The notes beneath the pieces are model-generated. The model saw only the letters and a list, made by a program, of their open reading frames with translations, was not told the DNA's origin and ran no database searches. A stretch of 64,000 bases of DNA, taken from Sipunculus nudus. Its lineage: Eukaryota; Annelida; Sipuncula; Golfingiida; Sipunculidae. The stretch is taken from positions 41,634,340-41,698,339 of the forward strand of contig CM049322.1 of NCBI GenBank assembly GCA_026874595.1. Reading direction: 5' to 3'. This document shows positions 46,587-60,065 of this stretch, piece by piece. How positions within the stretch are numbered: position 1 is the stretch's first letter; each line of letters opens with the position of its first letter. The position numbers and the translations under genes were made by a program.

Positions 46587-48070
46587 CAAGTATTACTGTG
46601 TATGTCTGCATTACTCATATGCTCTGCTAACTATATTAAATTGTGTCTGAAAGATCAATTAAGTCCTGTTTTGAACTACCACTCCTCACGCCTTGTTTAT
46701 CCTAAATATCGGCACAACACATAGTGCTGTTGCTGGTATAAGGACGGTTGCTGACTTGACCTTAGTTATGTGCACGAGCCATAGGTCATCTATTGACCTA
46801 CGCGTTCTTAATACCTTCTTGCTGATAAAGGTTTTGTACAAATAAACTCTTCACCTTATCTGCATGCGTTATTTGATTGATTGTATATACGTATATACTG
46901 ACATTGCACTCTGTACGAGGATCGATGTTAGCATCTTGGCCCTTGCCAATTATCGGCAAGGGAATGGTTTATTCGTTCTACACACATGATGATAAATGAC
47001 TTAATAGGTTTCCTGTTAAGTAAGATATGTTTTTTTGGGACGACCATGTGTTGATCTCGAGAGGTCATACTTTACAGCCCGAGTCGTATAGGTAATGGCT
47101 ATAACAATACATGCAAAGGTTAATAGCGGGATCTTAATCAATACTGTTAATGGGATGATATGTACTTGTCAGAGATTAGACATAGTAGGATGTAGACGTT
47201 TGTTTCACGAGTATTCAATATCATAGTTGACTATCATTTAGAGTGGCATTAAGACTTTAAGACACCCTAACACCATTGCACTGATCGCTTCTACACATGT
47301 GTCAACCGTTTGAGTCTGAATGCCTTTTGTGATGGGTCTATATGTTTGCTAGCTCGCTGGAAGAACATTCTTCGTGCATTTGATATTGCGACAGAATGGT
47401 CCAGAAAATTTCCAAATGTGTTAAGTGTTATGGGTAGTGAAGGCCACAATTACTCCCTGCCTATTTCAGTCATTTGTCAGTAACGTTTTCGTGTGATTAA
47501 TAAATATGTTAGCAGTTTGCAATTGTATTGCAATGGTGTGCTGCAAGCATACCAAAGGAAGTATTTTCTTTGAAGGTCCAAGTTTTCCCTCATCATAACG
47601 ATGTTATGGTCCATTCTTGTAACATGTGCTTATAATTCTGTTCATTCTCCCAAGGTACTGACGATATGTGTACACTTAATGCTACTTGGAAGGAGGCATA
47701 CCGATGCTGCAGTTCACGTGGTCTGGTGTTGCCTGCTCCAAGTAACATAACTGACGTGTCACGCCTGTTTCACCAGACCAGGAATCGCACTGCCTCCTCT
47801 GTGTGGATTCTATACACCAGATCTGTGAGACGAGACTGGATGTGGATTGATGGCGATATTGAAGGTAATTAAAAATAATTTTTTCCCTTAACTTTACCTT
47901 AAGACAAATGTGTCGTACATTTGATCATGTTCGGGTTATTAGTTGTATTGTTTAGTGTGGACAGTCATAGATTTATATTTATGCTTGGTGTGACAGGTGA
48001 AGCTTTTTTTTGTTTAAGAGCGTTTATAATCAAATCAAATTTATGGTATATGATGGAAAGGGGTTTATAG

Positions 48071-48126
<56 letters not shown>

Positions 48127-51100
48127 CACATCCATAGATTCGGGAATGATTGCTGAAACAAGGCCTGGCTTTTGTGGAGCGTATAACCAATCAACTCGAC
48201 AGGTAGAAGCAAGACAGTGTGACGACAGATCAGTTGTTGGGGCAATCTGCGAGATAAAAGGTTAAACGTTTACCCGTTTGCAAAATTATTAAAGTTTGTT
48301 AGGATAGGCAGAACCTTTCCCCCTGTTTTACACCCTAGTGGTAGATCAAGCTCGTAGTTTGCTAGTTTAAAGCCTAATGTTTGAATGATATACTTTAGAA
48401 CATGAGAATGGATTTATTGCTATTTCAGGTACAAAACCGGCGTAATTTTGTCGACACTTAACAACATATCAGAGACTTCTTGAATAGATTTTCATTGACC
48501 GACCTATTTTTTTCTCTCAATAATAAATTTAAACACAGGTCCATCTTAACGGTAGAAACATATTGCAATATTAAATAGCAATTTCGATTTATCATATAGA
48601 AAATTATGTTTTCACATATTTTATATTTTTTCTATTTTTTTTAACATATGAAATTATTGCAACCATAACCTGGAGAAGATCCGGAGGAAACCCATGTACT
48701 ACTTTGCATTTATATAACATATCATCCGGAATGTATTTTCTGCTCCAGACTGTGAGACATGCGAGACCCTGACTAAAGTATCAATTGTATGCATCTGGCA
48801 CAACAACACTTGTTACATTTACTTCTGTAACGACCACAACTGGTATCAGGCCAAAAAGAACTGTTTACGTCCCGGATGGACAATGGCTACAGTGAAACGA
48901 CCAAAGCTGAGACAGGTGCTTGCGAGCCGGGAGTGGGGCTGTGATATATTTTGGGTTGGAGTTAGAAAGGATGATTGGTTGTACCCAGCAAATAAAGGAT
49001 TCAGTGAGAACCTCTGCATTTCAATTATTTACGATACTAATCATAAATATATGAAAGCTTGTTGATAAAGTGAAGAGTAAAAACAGGCCTTTGGAGGCAT
49101 ATTCTAGTTGGGTTTCATGTCCTACCTTCCGAGTCACTTGTCTCAGTTTTCTTCTATAGTGCATTTTTTTTTTTTGCACTTGCATTTGATTGATTTTTGC
49201 CTTCATGTGATTTGGTTTTGCGTCAGTTTTGTGACAATATGTATAAATGGCGCCTATGCTTCTTACGAAATCAGAGCATTCCTACATGTGTAATACAAAA
49301 TAAATATGGAGGATATTGTGTGATACCCATTTCTTCCCTTAAGCTATAAGCTGAAATTAAAATCACTGATATGAAATACTTAATTTCTTAATATATTACC
49401 TCCATAGCCTGTACACAAGGTGATGTTCTTGTTATACTATTCAATCTACTTTCAGCTCCAGATGTTTATAACATATGGCCTCATGAAGGGCCATTTGGTT
49501 CCGGCCGCTGCGCAGTGCTAAATGCTTCAAGTCCAGAGCCCCTAGTACATCCAGTGTCTTGCACAGAGAAACACTCAGCAATGTGCGTGAATGACCACGG
49601 TACGCAAAATATATCATCACCAACATGAACAGGACTTTAACAATATATTAAACCAAGCATTAGGAGGAAAGGCGATTTGTAACTTTATGTCTGTAACCAA
49701 ATCATATATCATACAAAACAATTATTCAATATTAAATGCAGCAAGGACTAATGCTCTGACGTTCATTTAATTGGTGTTAATATATGTTTTCCTATTGATA
49801 TAGCAAGTCACAAAAGAAGAACAGACACACAGAGGGCTATGTCGTTTCTAGAGAGCATGCTGGTGGGGCTACCGCTTCTGGTCATTATTTTGGTAGCTAT
49901 CGCCATAGCTTTAATATACCGTCATGTAAGTATCAGACTACTTCATTTCATCAATTTGTAAAACGGGAAAAATAACCACAAACACCTACATGTTAAAACA
50001 CAAATTCCATATACGTACATGCCCTTTCAGAAACGAAGAAAAAATAAACATAGAAGAAAAAAAGAGTCAACAGCAGCAGTTCCTTTCCCAGGAGATATAG
50101 AAAATGGAGGAGGATCCGAAACTGATCATCTCAATGAATACAGAGGCGAAGGTGAACATGAATTGGCAGGTTAATCGTATATAATTTTCGTATACACTAA
50201 AACCGATCATGTATAACTGACTTGTAATAAAACAGAGAGCATTTCATATTTTAAATTAGGTCTCGTATTTTGTATACACTTGAAAAATTATCTTGCAGTA
50301 AGTCAGGAAAAGGAAATATTATTATTTTTTATTTATCTATTCAAACTCTTAGATGTGAACCAGGAACCAAGAAGCCAGGTTGGACTGTTGCAACTCCAGG
50401 TAACAGTTATCTTCAAAGAACCATTCTCCCTCTGCCAGTACATATGTCTGCTTAATGTACGACGAAGAGGGAACAGCTATACACTTTTGTTTCATTGTTG
50501 AATTTGCATAATTGTATATGATTGGATTATATTATTGGATAGATTTTGTTAGATTTACTACATAATACAAAAGATACGGCGAATAAACATCAGATAGTAA
50601 ATAATGTAACGGGCTTTTTGAGCAGTACCTTTTTTAACATTATTGTTGTTACAAGTCCCAATATTCTGCCTGAAACAAAGCTGAGGAATCGGCGATTTTG
50701 GAAGTTTAGTTTCCGTATGTATTTTACAAATACTAATATGAAACTTAAAATCTTTTACATAATGTGCGTCAGAACATTTATTCATTTAAATGTATGCGTG
50801 TTCCTAAAGAGTTTTATATCTACAAATAGAACGAACCCAGGATAAATGAGGATGAAATGCAAGAAAATGTATCTCTGGGTGAAGATATTAGGGACATTGA
50901 GAGCCCCTCATCAGGTTGGTAGACATTCAAATTCGAATAAAAAACATTGGCCACGATTAAATCGTACTAAATAATGGTTATTAACTCGAAATATGAACTT
51001 AACCCAACGCTTCATACACTCAGACAATGGTTTAGTAAATACTAGTATATCGTTGTAGGCATCTCAGAAAAAGCAGTTGATCCAAACACTGAACGTACAA

Positions 51101-54100
51101 AGCAAGTTGGACCGTTGCAAAGTCAGGTAATAAACTACAGGAACTGTGACCACCATACAATATGAAATATTAATCTTTGCTCTTAAGTCATACATATACA
51201 CAACAAGAAATATAAAAGTGCTTTTACAGGTTCACATAGTCAGGACAGCTAAATACCAAAATACTCTACCACTGTTTATTTATGTCCATACTTTAGGTTG
51301 CCAGGCTCTACCAGCACTCAGCAATTGATTATTGATTAACTGATTATTTCTGTCCTTATTTTTTTTACAAAGAGTGTACACTCATTAAGGAAAACACCAA
51401 AATAAAACAACTAAATATATCGAAATTAAATAATAATACCAATAAAATAATAATAATATTATTATATTCCGGAGAACTCACTCCTCTGGGGTCCCTGGAC
51501 CAATCTTTCCGAAACCCGGCATAGTTATTCGCTCATCTATGTAGCCGTGCCTAACAAAGATATGTGGCGCCACCTACAATTCTTTATGTGCAGTATAAAT
51601 CTGGGTGTCTTTGTAAAAACAGCCCATATCTCCAGAGTGGTTCAATGTATTGAGCTGAAGTTTTGCATGTTCATCGATCTTTGATCTGTCCATCTGGTGA
51701 TCAAGACTAGTGGCACCACCTGCAATCATTTTTACTTGGCACTCATTCATGAATTTGCCTCTATTCGTCTTAGTGATTGGTTCAATGTATTTGGCTGAAA
51801 TGGTGCATGTCCATATATCTTGGATATCTCAATCCGTTCAGAAGACTGGTGGCGCCACCTGCATTCATTTTCGTCTTGCGTCCATATTTGTATATTTGCT
51901 TTAAGTAAATTAACCATATATCAAGAGTGATTCCATGTATCGGTCTAAAATTTTGCATATCCATCCATCCTTGATACATCCATGTCGTACTACAGACTGG
52001 TGGTGCCTTCTGCAATCGCTTTTGTGTGGTGTCCATCCCTACATTTGCTTTGGGTGACAATTTGTTCTTTTTCAAGAGTGGTTCAATGTATTGGTTTGAC
52101 ATTTGGGATGCCCATCTATCTTGAAGAGTAATCTCATACACCAGACAAGTGGCGCTACCTATCTTCCCATTTTTGTAGAATACATTGATGCCCTTTCCTC
52201 AGGTGTGGTTTGTCATATTGGGGCGAAACTGTGCAGGTACATATGTCTTGGATACCTTCATCTTGTACTATAGACTGGTGGCGCCATCTGCGACCGTTCT
52301 TGCGTGGCATTCATCCATGCGTTGGTTATGGGAGAAAATTGCTCATATCTCAGGAGCAGTAAAATGTATTGGTCTGAATTCTTGTTAGACCAGACAGATG
52401 TCGCTACCCATGCCTCTCTGATTCTTCGGATACGCGTAGTCGCTTGTCGACTACCCGTATTCTAGTTTATTTTCATATCGGCGAGGTGACCATGGGAACA
52501 ATAACGTTCAAAATGAGGTATAACACAGTATCAAACGCAACGTGGTTTCAGAGAACATTGAGGACAAATGTGGGCCAACTTCCTGCTTTAAGTATAAGAT
52601 TTTAATCTCAGAATAGCTTGCACCGAAAATCTTACTGTCCCTGCGTCGATACCGGTTCGTACATGTATGAAAACGTCATGACTGACTGAGTCGTTATGGT
52701 AAGCAACCTGCTGTATTTATTCATATATGCACAAAAGACCTTAAGTCTGCGACGCAGGCATTCCGGTCTGAGCCGAAGGCATTTCGAGTGTTTTCGGTGG
52801 TAACCTCCACGCAATTTACAAACCACGCAACAGTCACTTAAAATTATGTGTTCATTAAAAATTCTAATATCGGTGAAGTCATAACCAGAACAATAACATT
52901 TAAAATGAGGTATAGCGTAGTGGCATACGCATTGTGGTTTCAGAGAACATTGAGCACAAAAGTGGATAAACCATTTCTCAATTATCCGACAAAATTCCAG
53001 CGTCGTTCAAACAGTAATTTCGTCCACATTCAAATGAATATAGGAATAAAATAGTTTTAAAGCATATATTCGTATATCTTTAATGTTGACAGTTTTGATT
53101 AAAATTATGAGACATGTACTTTCACATGCCGTCCCGGGCATGCATGTATCTCTATAACCACAACTTCTCGGTCTTCCGTCTTGCTGATGCTCAGTATGGC
53201 TATAGTAGCCGCACTCAAGTATCCTATAATTATTTTATGCGCATCAGATGAATATCCATTTATGGTGATTCCAATAATTCTTAAAATCACACGTGCCATG
53301 TTTACTCTACGGACGGTTTACCCTTAAGGCTGCAAGCCAGTTTAAATGAGGTGTCAAGATAAACGGGGTAGCGCAGTACAATAGCACAATATCATGACAT
53401 TACAGTGTTACGAGGTGACATAAAAGCGGACCGAAGTGTCTCGCTAGTGCAGTTTGTTTTGCTAGCGAAGCGGTTGGTACGCCGGACTTGTGCGCTACCG
53501 ACATGGGTTCGAATCCTGGATCGGCCCAGAATTATCCTCTGAAAAATGTGTCTCCGTAACAAAATCGGGGCTCGTCCAACGTGACGGTAAACTTTGTTGC
53601 CCAGGGAATAAGCTCACCAAAGTGTGACTCCTGGGATAATTAGTCTTGTTCTGATAGCAGAACGCTCTTAAGAGGGGGTGTGTTACGGGGTGACATAAAA
53701 GCGGACCGAACTGTCTCTCTAGTTAAGCTTGCTTGGTTGACTTGTGTGCCACCAACATGGGTTCGAATCCCGGATCCTCCCAATGTCTTCCCCTGAGCAA
53801 TTTGTTTTCGTAACAACAGGAGGGTAATAAATATCGGGGACACCTTCACTGTAAGCTTTAAATTTGGAATGCGCTCCCTCCTATATTAAACTTCTTGTAG
53901 GCACGTCCATGATCGTGTTTTTTTCAGAGCCGCCCATAATCGCATCATTTCTCATCAGAAAAATCTATGGTCGGGTTTTTACTTGTCAGGTACATTCATA
54001 ATAATGATGAAGTTTGTCAGACGCAACCGTAATCGTTTTTTTTTTTTTTTTTTTTTTTTTGTAAAATATTCGTTTTGTTAAAAAAAATTAGGGTGAGATG

Positions 54101-55285
54101 TTCGGCGGTTGGAGGTGGTTGTGTTTATACTGGGTGGTTGTAATACTGACTTCGTCTTCTTAAAAGTATTAATTGAACCAAAGATTTTATTCATGCCAGG
54201 ATGATAACGTTACCAGGTGGTCATGACACCGGGTTTCGTCATGTCAGCGAAGTGGTCGTCATTTGTTATAAGGTCATGTTACGATATAACTTTATGTGAT
54301 ATAACAATGTTAAATATCATGGTTAGTAAAATAAATGTTATTACCAATGATATATTGCACAGGGATGGGATGGTAATATTGTAAACGTTTCCGAGGATAA
54401 CACACACGATCAGGTCATACATGAGACGGGTTTACTTTTGAGCTCGCCACCAGATGTCGTTGCTCTATTTTTGCTTAGCACCAGAGCGGCCCAAGATGAA
54501 AGGCATCTGCTCACGGCAGTTGTTTTCCCAGAGCCCGGTAGACCAGTGATGAAAGTTGATGCTGTTTCCCCAGCCATAAAAAATTAAATTAATAGTAATA
54601 AATAATCGTTTTACCGGGTGATCATCATATCAATGGAATCGGCAACTATATATATATATATACAAACATTATCAGGGCGACAATGGATATATATTAACTT
54701 TATGTCAACTGTGGTAAAAACTCAGATTGGTACCTCGATATAACTAAATATATTTTTTTTTTCTATTACAGTTTGTACCGGACGACTCTCTCGGAGGGGC
54801 ACACGGCTTTTTTGATCCGACGGTCCCATCAATTCCAGTGCCTGCAGGTAAATACTTTAGTTGCAAATTGTAAATAACTAAAGCACAACCACAAAGAATC
54901 AGAAAGAAAAAAAAAAACATAATGAATAATCAATATAGCAAAATGATAAAATGTGTGTTATATTTTCAGAAAACAGCGGCCAGGAGTTGAGATTGTTGGG
55001 ACCATGGCAACTGCAGGTGGCTAATCATTACAGACGGCACCACAGTTACATACATGTTTGTGAGTATGGCCCTTACCGGCGGAAGCAGCAGTTGGAGTCA
55101 CTATACGTACCCACTTCGTGTACCGTACAGAATATGTTAGACAAAAGCGAAGCAGACGTCAGTGATATTCAGAGCATATTCCAGAACGTAAGATAATCCG
55201 GCTTCTTCTCTAATTCATTACGTAACTGTCAATAACAGACAGGCATTAAATACGAATCGCACCTTAAAATTGTTTAATAATATGG

Positions 55286-55332
<47 letters not shown>

Positions 55333-58300
55333 GTAATCTCAAAATACTTAGCATTTAAATACATAATCGTTTTTAACAGATTATGCAAACATGCAATCGA
55401 TTTAATCGATTTTGAAAGAAATATGAGTATATGAGTAGAAACGCTCAGTTGTTATTAATTCTTTAATCAGAAAGAATACTTGAAAATCGTACTATAGAGA
55501 CACATTTGAATTTAAGAAACTATTATCGATTAAAATTACGTTTTCATAACGTATGCAGGTACTCGCTGTGTATATTGTTAAAATAACCCCGTGTCATATT
55601 GAATAACTCGCGTTTGTCATGAAAGGAACGGCGATTTCATAAAATTCCATGAATACAAATATTGTTACAAGACTTTTTTTACGGAAGATGTATATAGCGG
55701 GATATAGGTACACTTGAAAACATCTAACATAAATGTCACTATGTTGTCGCAAAACGTTTAATATCCCTTTTTTAGCTCAGCTGACTTAAAGTCATCTGAG
55801 CTGAAGCGATCACTCTTTGTCCGTATGGCCGTCCGGCCGTCTGGCCGTCCGTTAACAGGGCACAAATTGTAACCACTGGACCTGGAATCTTCTAACTTGA
55901 CATCCAGGGAGGTCCATAAAAAATCTCTTTGGAAATCTGAAATTAGGTCTCTGTTACCCATATTCTCCGAGCTATGGGTCTCGTAAGTACACCCCAGAAT
56001 AATAAAAAAAAATGATACAAAAGCTTCAGTACCTGAATAGCTACTGCTTTGACCACCATGATTTTTGCATGAATATTGATCATGGAGTGATCCATCAGTT
56101 CCTGCAAACTGGTGGCGCTACCTGTATTTTTTTCTAATTTTACGATTTTTTTTTCTCTATTGTTGATAGCTTCAAAGAAGTTGTCATCTGTTAACAGGGC
56201 ACAAATCGTAACCGCTGGGTCTGGAATCTTCTAACTTGACATCAAGGGAGGTCCATATAAAATCTCCTGGGAAACCTGAAAATAGGTCGCTGATACTTAT
56301 ATTCTCCGAGCTATTGGTCTCGTAAGTTCTCCTCAGAATAATTAAACATTTGATACAAAAGCTTCAGTATCTGAATAACTTATGCATTGTTCACCATGAC
56401 TCTTTGTATGAATATTGGTCATGGGGTGTTCCATTAGTTCTTCACCATCCGGTGGCGCCACCGGTATTTTTCCTAATTTTTTTTTTCTCTATTTTTTATA
56501 CTTTTCTAAGAAGCTGTCATCTCTCAACAGGGCACAAATAGTAACCGCTGGACCTGGGATCTTCTCACTTGACATCAAGGGAGGTCCATGAAAAGTCTCA
56601 GTGTAAACCTAAAATTAGGTCTCTGTTACCCATACCCTTTGAACTATGGCGCTCGTATGTACCTATCAGAATAATTAAAAATTTGCTCGAGTATCTGAAT
56701 AACAAATGCATTGATCACCAATATTCTTTGTTTGAATATTGATCATGGAGTGTTCCATCAGATTCTGCAAACTAGTGACGCCACCTGTATTTTTTCCAAT
56801 TTTTACGATTTTTTTTCTGTATTGTTTAAACCTTCAAAGAAGCTGTCATCTGTTAACAGGGCACAAATCGTAACTATTGAACCTGGAATCTTCTAACTTG
56901 ACATCAAAGGAGGTCCATGAAGGTCTCCATTGAAATATGAAATTAGATCTCTGTTACCCATATCCCCGAGCTATGGTGCTCGTAAGTACCCCCAGAATAA
57001 TTAAAAGTATGATACAAAAACTCTGCATTAGTTTCCAGAGAACTCCTCTGAGACCCTTAGACCGATCTTTCCAAAACCCAGCATAGTTGTTCCTTCACCT
57101 ATGTTGTTTTGCCTATCAAAGACAGGTGGCACCACCAGCAATCCTTCTGTGCAATACGAATCTGGGTGTCTTTTAGATAACAGCAGATATCTCTGGAGTG
57201 GCTCAATGTATTGTGCTGAAAGTTTACATGTCCATAGAACTTGGAGCTCTCCATCTCATAATCGCGACTGGTGGCGCCACCTACAATACTTGTTTGCAAA
57301 GTGTCCATCTGTGCATTTTCCATATGTCCGTCTGTGGTTCTTCAATTTATTGGGTTGTAATTGTGCATGTTCATAGATCCTCAACACCTACATCTCGTAC
57401 ACAAGACTGGTGGCCCCGTCTGCAGTGGTCTTCGCGTGGCGTCCATCAGTATATTTGCTTTTGGTGAAAATTGCTCATATCTCAGGATTGGTTAAAGATA
57501 TTTGTCTGATATTTGGCATATTATCCATTTTGGAAAGTTTTCTCGTAAGCCAGACAGGTGGCGCCACCTACTTTCCCAGTTTTGTAGAATAAATAAATGC
57601 CCTTTTCTCAGGAGTGATTTCCCATATTGGCCTGAAATATCCATAGACCTTGGACTCCTCCATCTAGTACTCAATACTTGTGGACCCACCTGCAATCGTT
57701 TTCCTGTGGCTCCCATCCGCACATGTGCTTTGGGAGAAAATTGCTCATATCTCAGGAGTGAGTCAAGGTATTGGTCTGAAATTTGGCATGTTCTTCCAAC
57801 TTGAAAGATATTCTTGTAAACCAGACAGGTGGCGCTACATACCTTCCTGTTTCCATAGAATAAATTTATGCTCTTTTCTTAGAAGTGGTGTGCCATATTG
57901 GCCTGACATTGTGCATGTCCATGTACCTTGAACTCCTCCATTTTGTTTTCAAGACTGGTGGCGCCATCTGCAATCGTTTTCCTGTGGAATTCATCCGTAC
58001 ATGTGCTTTGGGTGAAAATTGCTCATACCTTAGGAGTGGTTCAAGGTATTGGTCTGAAATTTGGCATGCCAATCTGTCTTGGAGAGTTTTCTCGTGAACC
58101 AGACATTTCTAAGGACTCTTCACAAAATTCATGATTTTTTGGCACTCTGGCAGTCATTTTGCTCATTGTTCAACGTTCCTTGAATTCAGCTGAGCGTCAT
58201 GGCCCATGGTCCACTAGTTTATAAATCTTCAAGGGAATATGCATAACAATTATCATTCCACTGTTTTGCACTTATATCCTCATAATACGATCCTGTAACA

Positions 58301-59527
58301 TTTGCATCACTCATATTTGTCCCAACTACTAATCATTAGGCGTATATTATGATATCATGCCTTTATCTACCGTATTTGCTTACGATCCCAAAAGATGATT
58401 TTGTTGAAGGAGATATCAGAATTAATTTCTTCCTTAGGCGATTCTTTTAATTTATCATGGAAAGATTGAGAAATTTTACGGACCCAGTGCAAAAATTTAT
58501 ATCTCATGACGAGTAAGTCCTGTCGATGTCAGAAAATGTTAGAATATATATTCTCAAAAGTAATGACGATAATATTCCAGTAAATATTAAAAGCCTCATT
58601 CCAACATAAAAAAAATAAACAACAAACGGTAGCATTAAATTTTATTTACAGGTAACATATATGTAAGGTTAAATGTTTGAGGAAAAATACCGGCTATATG
58701 GTTGATTAAGTCCCATACTTGGATCTCCGAAATGTGGCCTTCGGGGCGGACAGCCCGCCATAACGGACAAATCGTCTTGTCACGTGACTGTCCGCCTCAC
58801 AGGGGTTCACTGTCTCAGAAATATGTACCAAGACCAATAAATAATATTTTACGGTGTTGAATAGCGTTTTGTTAAAACAAAAAAGTTAATTTATGCATTA
58901 GATTTGTTAATTGTCAAATGATGTAATTGTTATTTGTAGTGGTTAGACTTGCCCGGGATGTGTGTTTGAGATAACACTTTGATCTTGACAAACAAGTACG
59001 CCACTTTCTTGTGGTCAGACAAGTACGCGGACGATCGTGAGTTAATCAATTAGGTCCGGGCCAGTTATAATCACACCTTCGGATTAACCTAAGTGGGCTT
59101 CGACCGGCTTTGGTAAAAATCACTGGTCAGCCACTGTGACGGAGCCCGCTTTGGCCTGTTGCCTGATTCCGCTGTCTGAAACCGTTCCCGGTTGGACGAA
59201 TCGGGGTTGATAGCCGAGAGTCCCAGACCTGTATCACGCGTCTCTGACGCTTATTCCCGCGTTTCCGAAAGCCACAGTAAAACCTGTGTCATACGACCAC
59301 CCATTTGGGATGTCAAAAAGTGGTCTTATTTCACAGGTAGTCTTATCAGACATGTGATTTATAACCACTGTGAATACTTTTGGTTCACTCAAAGGTTGGT
59401 TCTAATATACGAGTGGTCTTAATGGACAGATAGTCTTTCAGACAGGTTTGTATACATATGTATAGATTGCCCTGCTACTGCTTTTAATATTGTTACTACT
59501 TACACTGCCACTACTGCTACTACCACT

Positions 59528-59560
<33 letters not shown>

Positions 59561-60022
59561 TATAATAATTAAAAAAAAGTGTCCGACATGGGGACACAAA
59601 CCCTGCGCGGAAGATAGTGATATTGAATTTGTATTAAATCTGTGTTATTCCTGGGAACATTTTAACTGAGTATTTTTTTTAAAACGCCGTCTACATCGTG
59701 GTATTGCTGTACTTGACTATAAACACAACGAACAACAACTATGCCCCGTCCCCCTGATGTACTTTGGATTATGGACACCTTTCAGGGAATCGGCACGAGG
59801 CGTGACTTCATTTTCGCCTGTGACTTAACGGATTACTCTCGCCAGATGGCTATATTATATCATGTAATAAGTGCAAGTGGTAAAATGTGCTATAAAAACC
59901 CATAAAACCCTAATTCCGTGGTTTCACGCTTGGATTTACATCAAAAATAAACTTCGTTAACACTTTCACAATACCAAAATATACAGAATCGAGTGAAAAC
60001 AATAACCCTCGCTTCGCGCAGG

Positions 60023-60065
<43 letters not shown>

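Larger units (their letters stand above)
51127..54771 (+). other. Intron 10 with minisatellite array and SINE-like repeats
   Basis: About 3.6 kb. Holds array 2 (51500-52440), two tRNA-like repeat copies (53406-53561, 53691-53825) and a 27-bp poly-T run near 54030. No exon recognised. Confidence 0.6.

Noticed and set aside
50270-50501. Open frames covering exon 8 in two registers
   Set aside because: Only the register joined by splice sites continues the receptor. The longer ATG-start frames run into intron sequence with no conserved content.
53470-53535. tRNA gene
   Set aside because: A and B boxes are present, but the T-stem and acceptor stem do not pair, and the sequence is repeated nearby as part of a larger element. 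Better explained as a tRNA-derived repeat.
58740-58800. GGCGGACAG / CTGTCCGCC inverted pair as an element terminus
   Set aside because: Only 9 bp, single occurrence, no target duplication. Not enough to call a mobile element.
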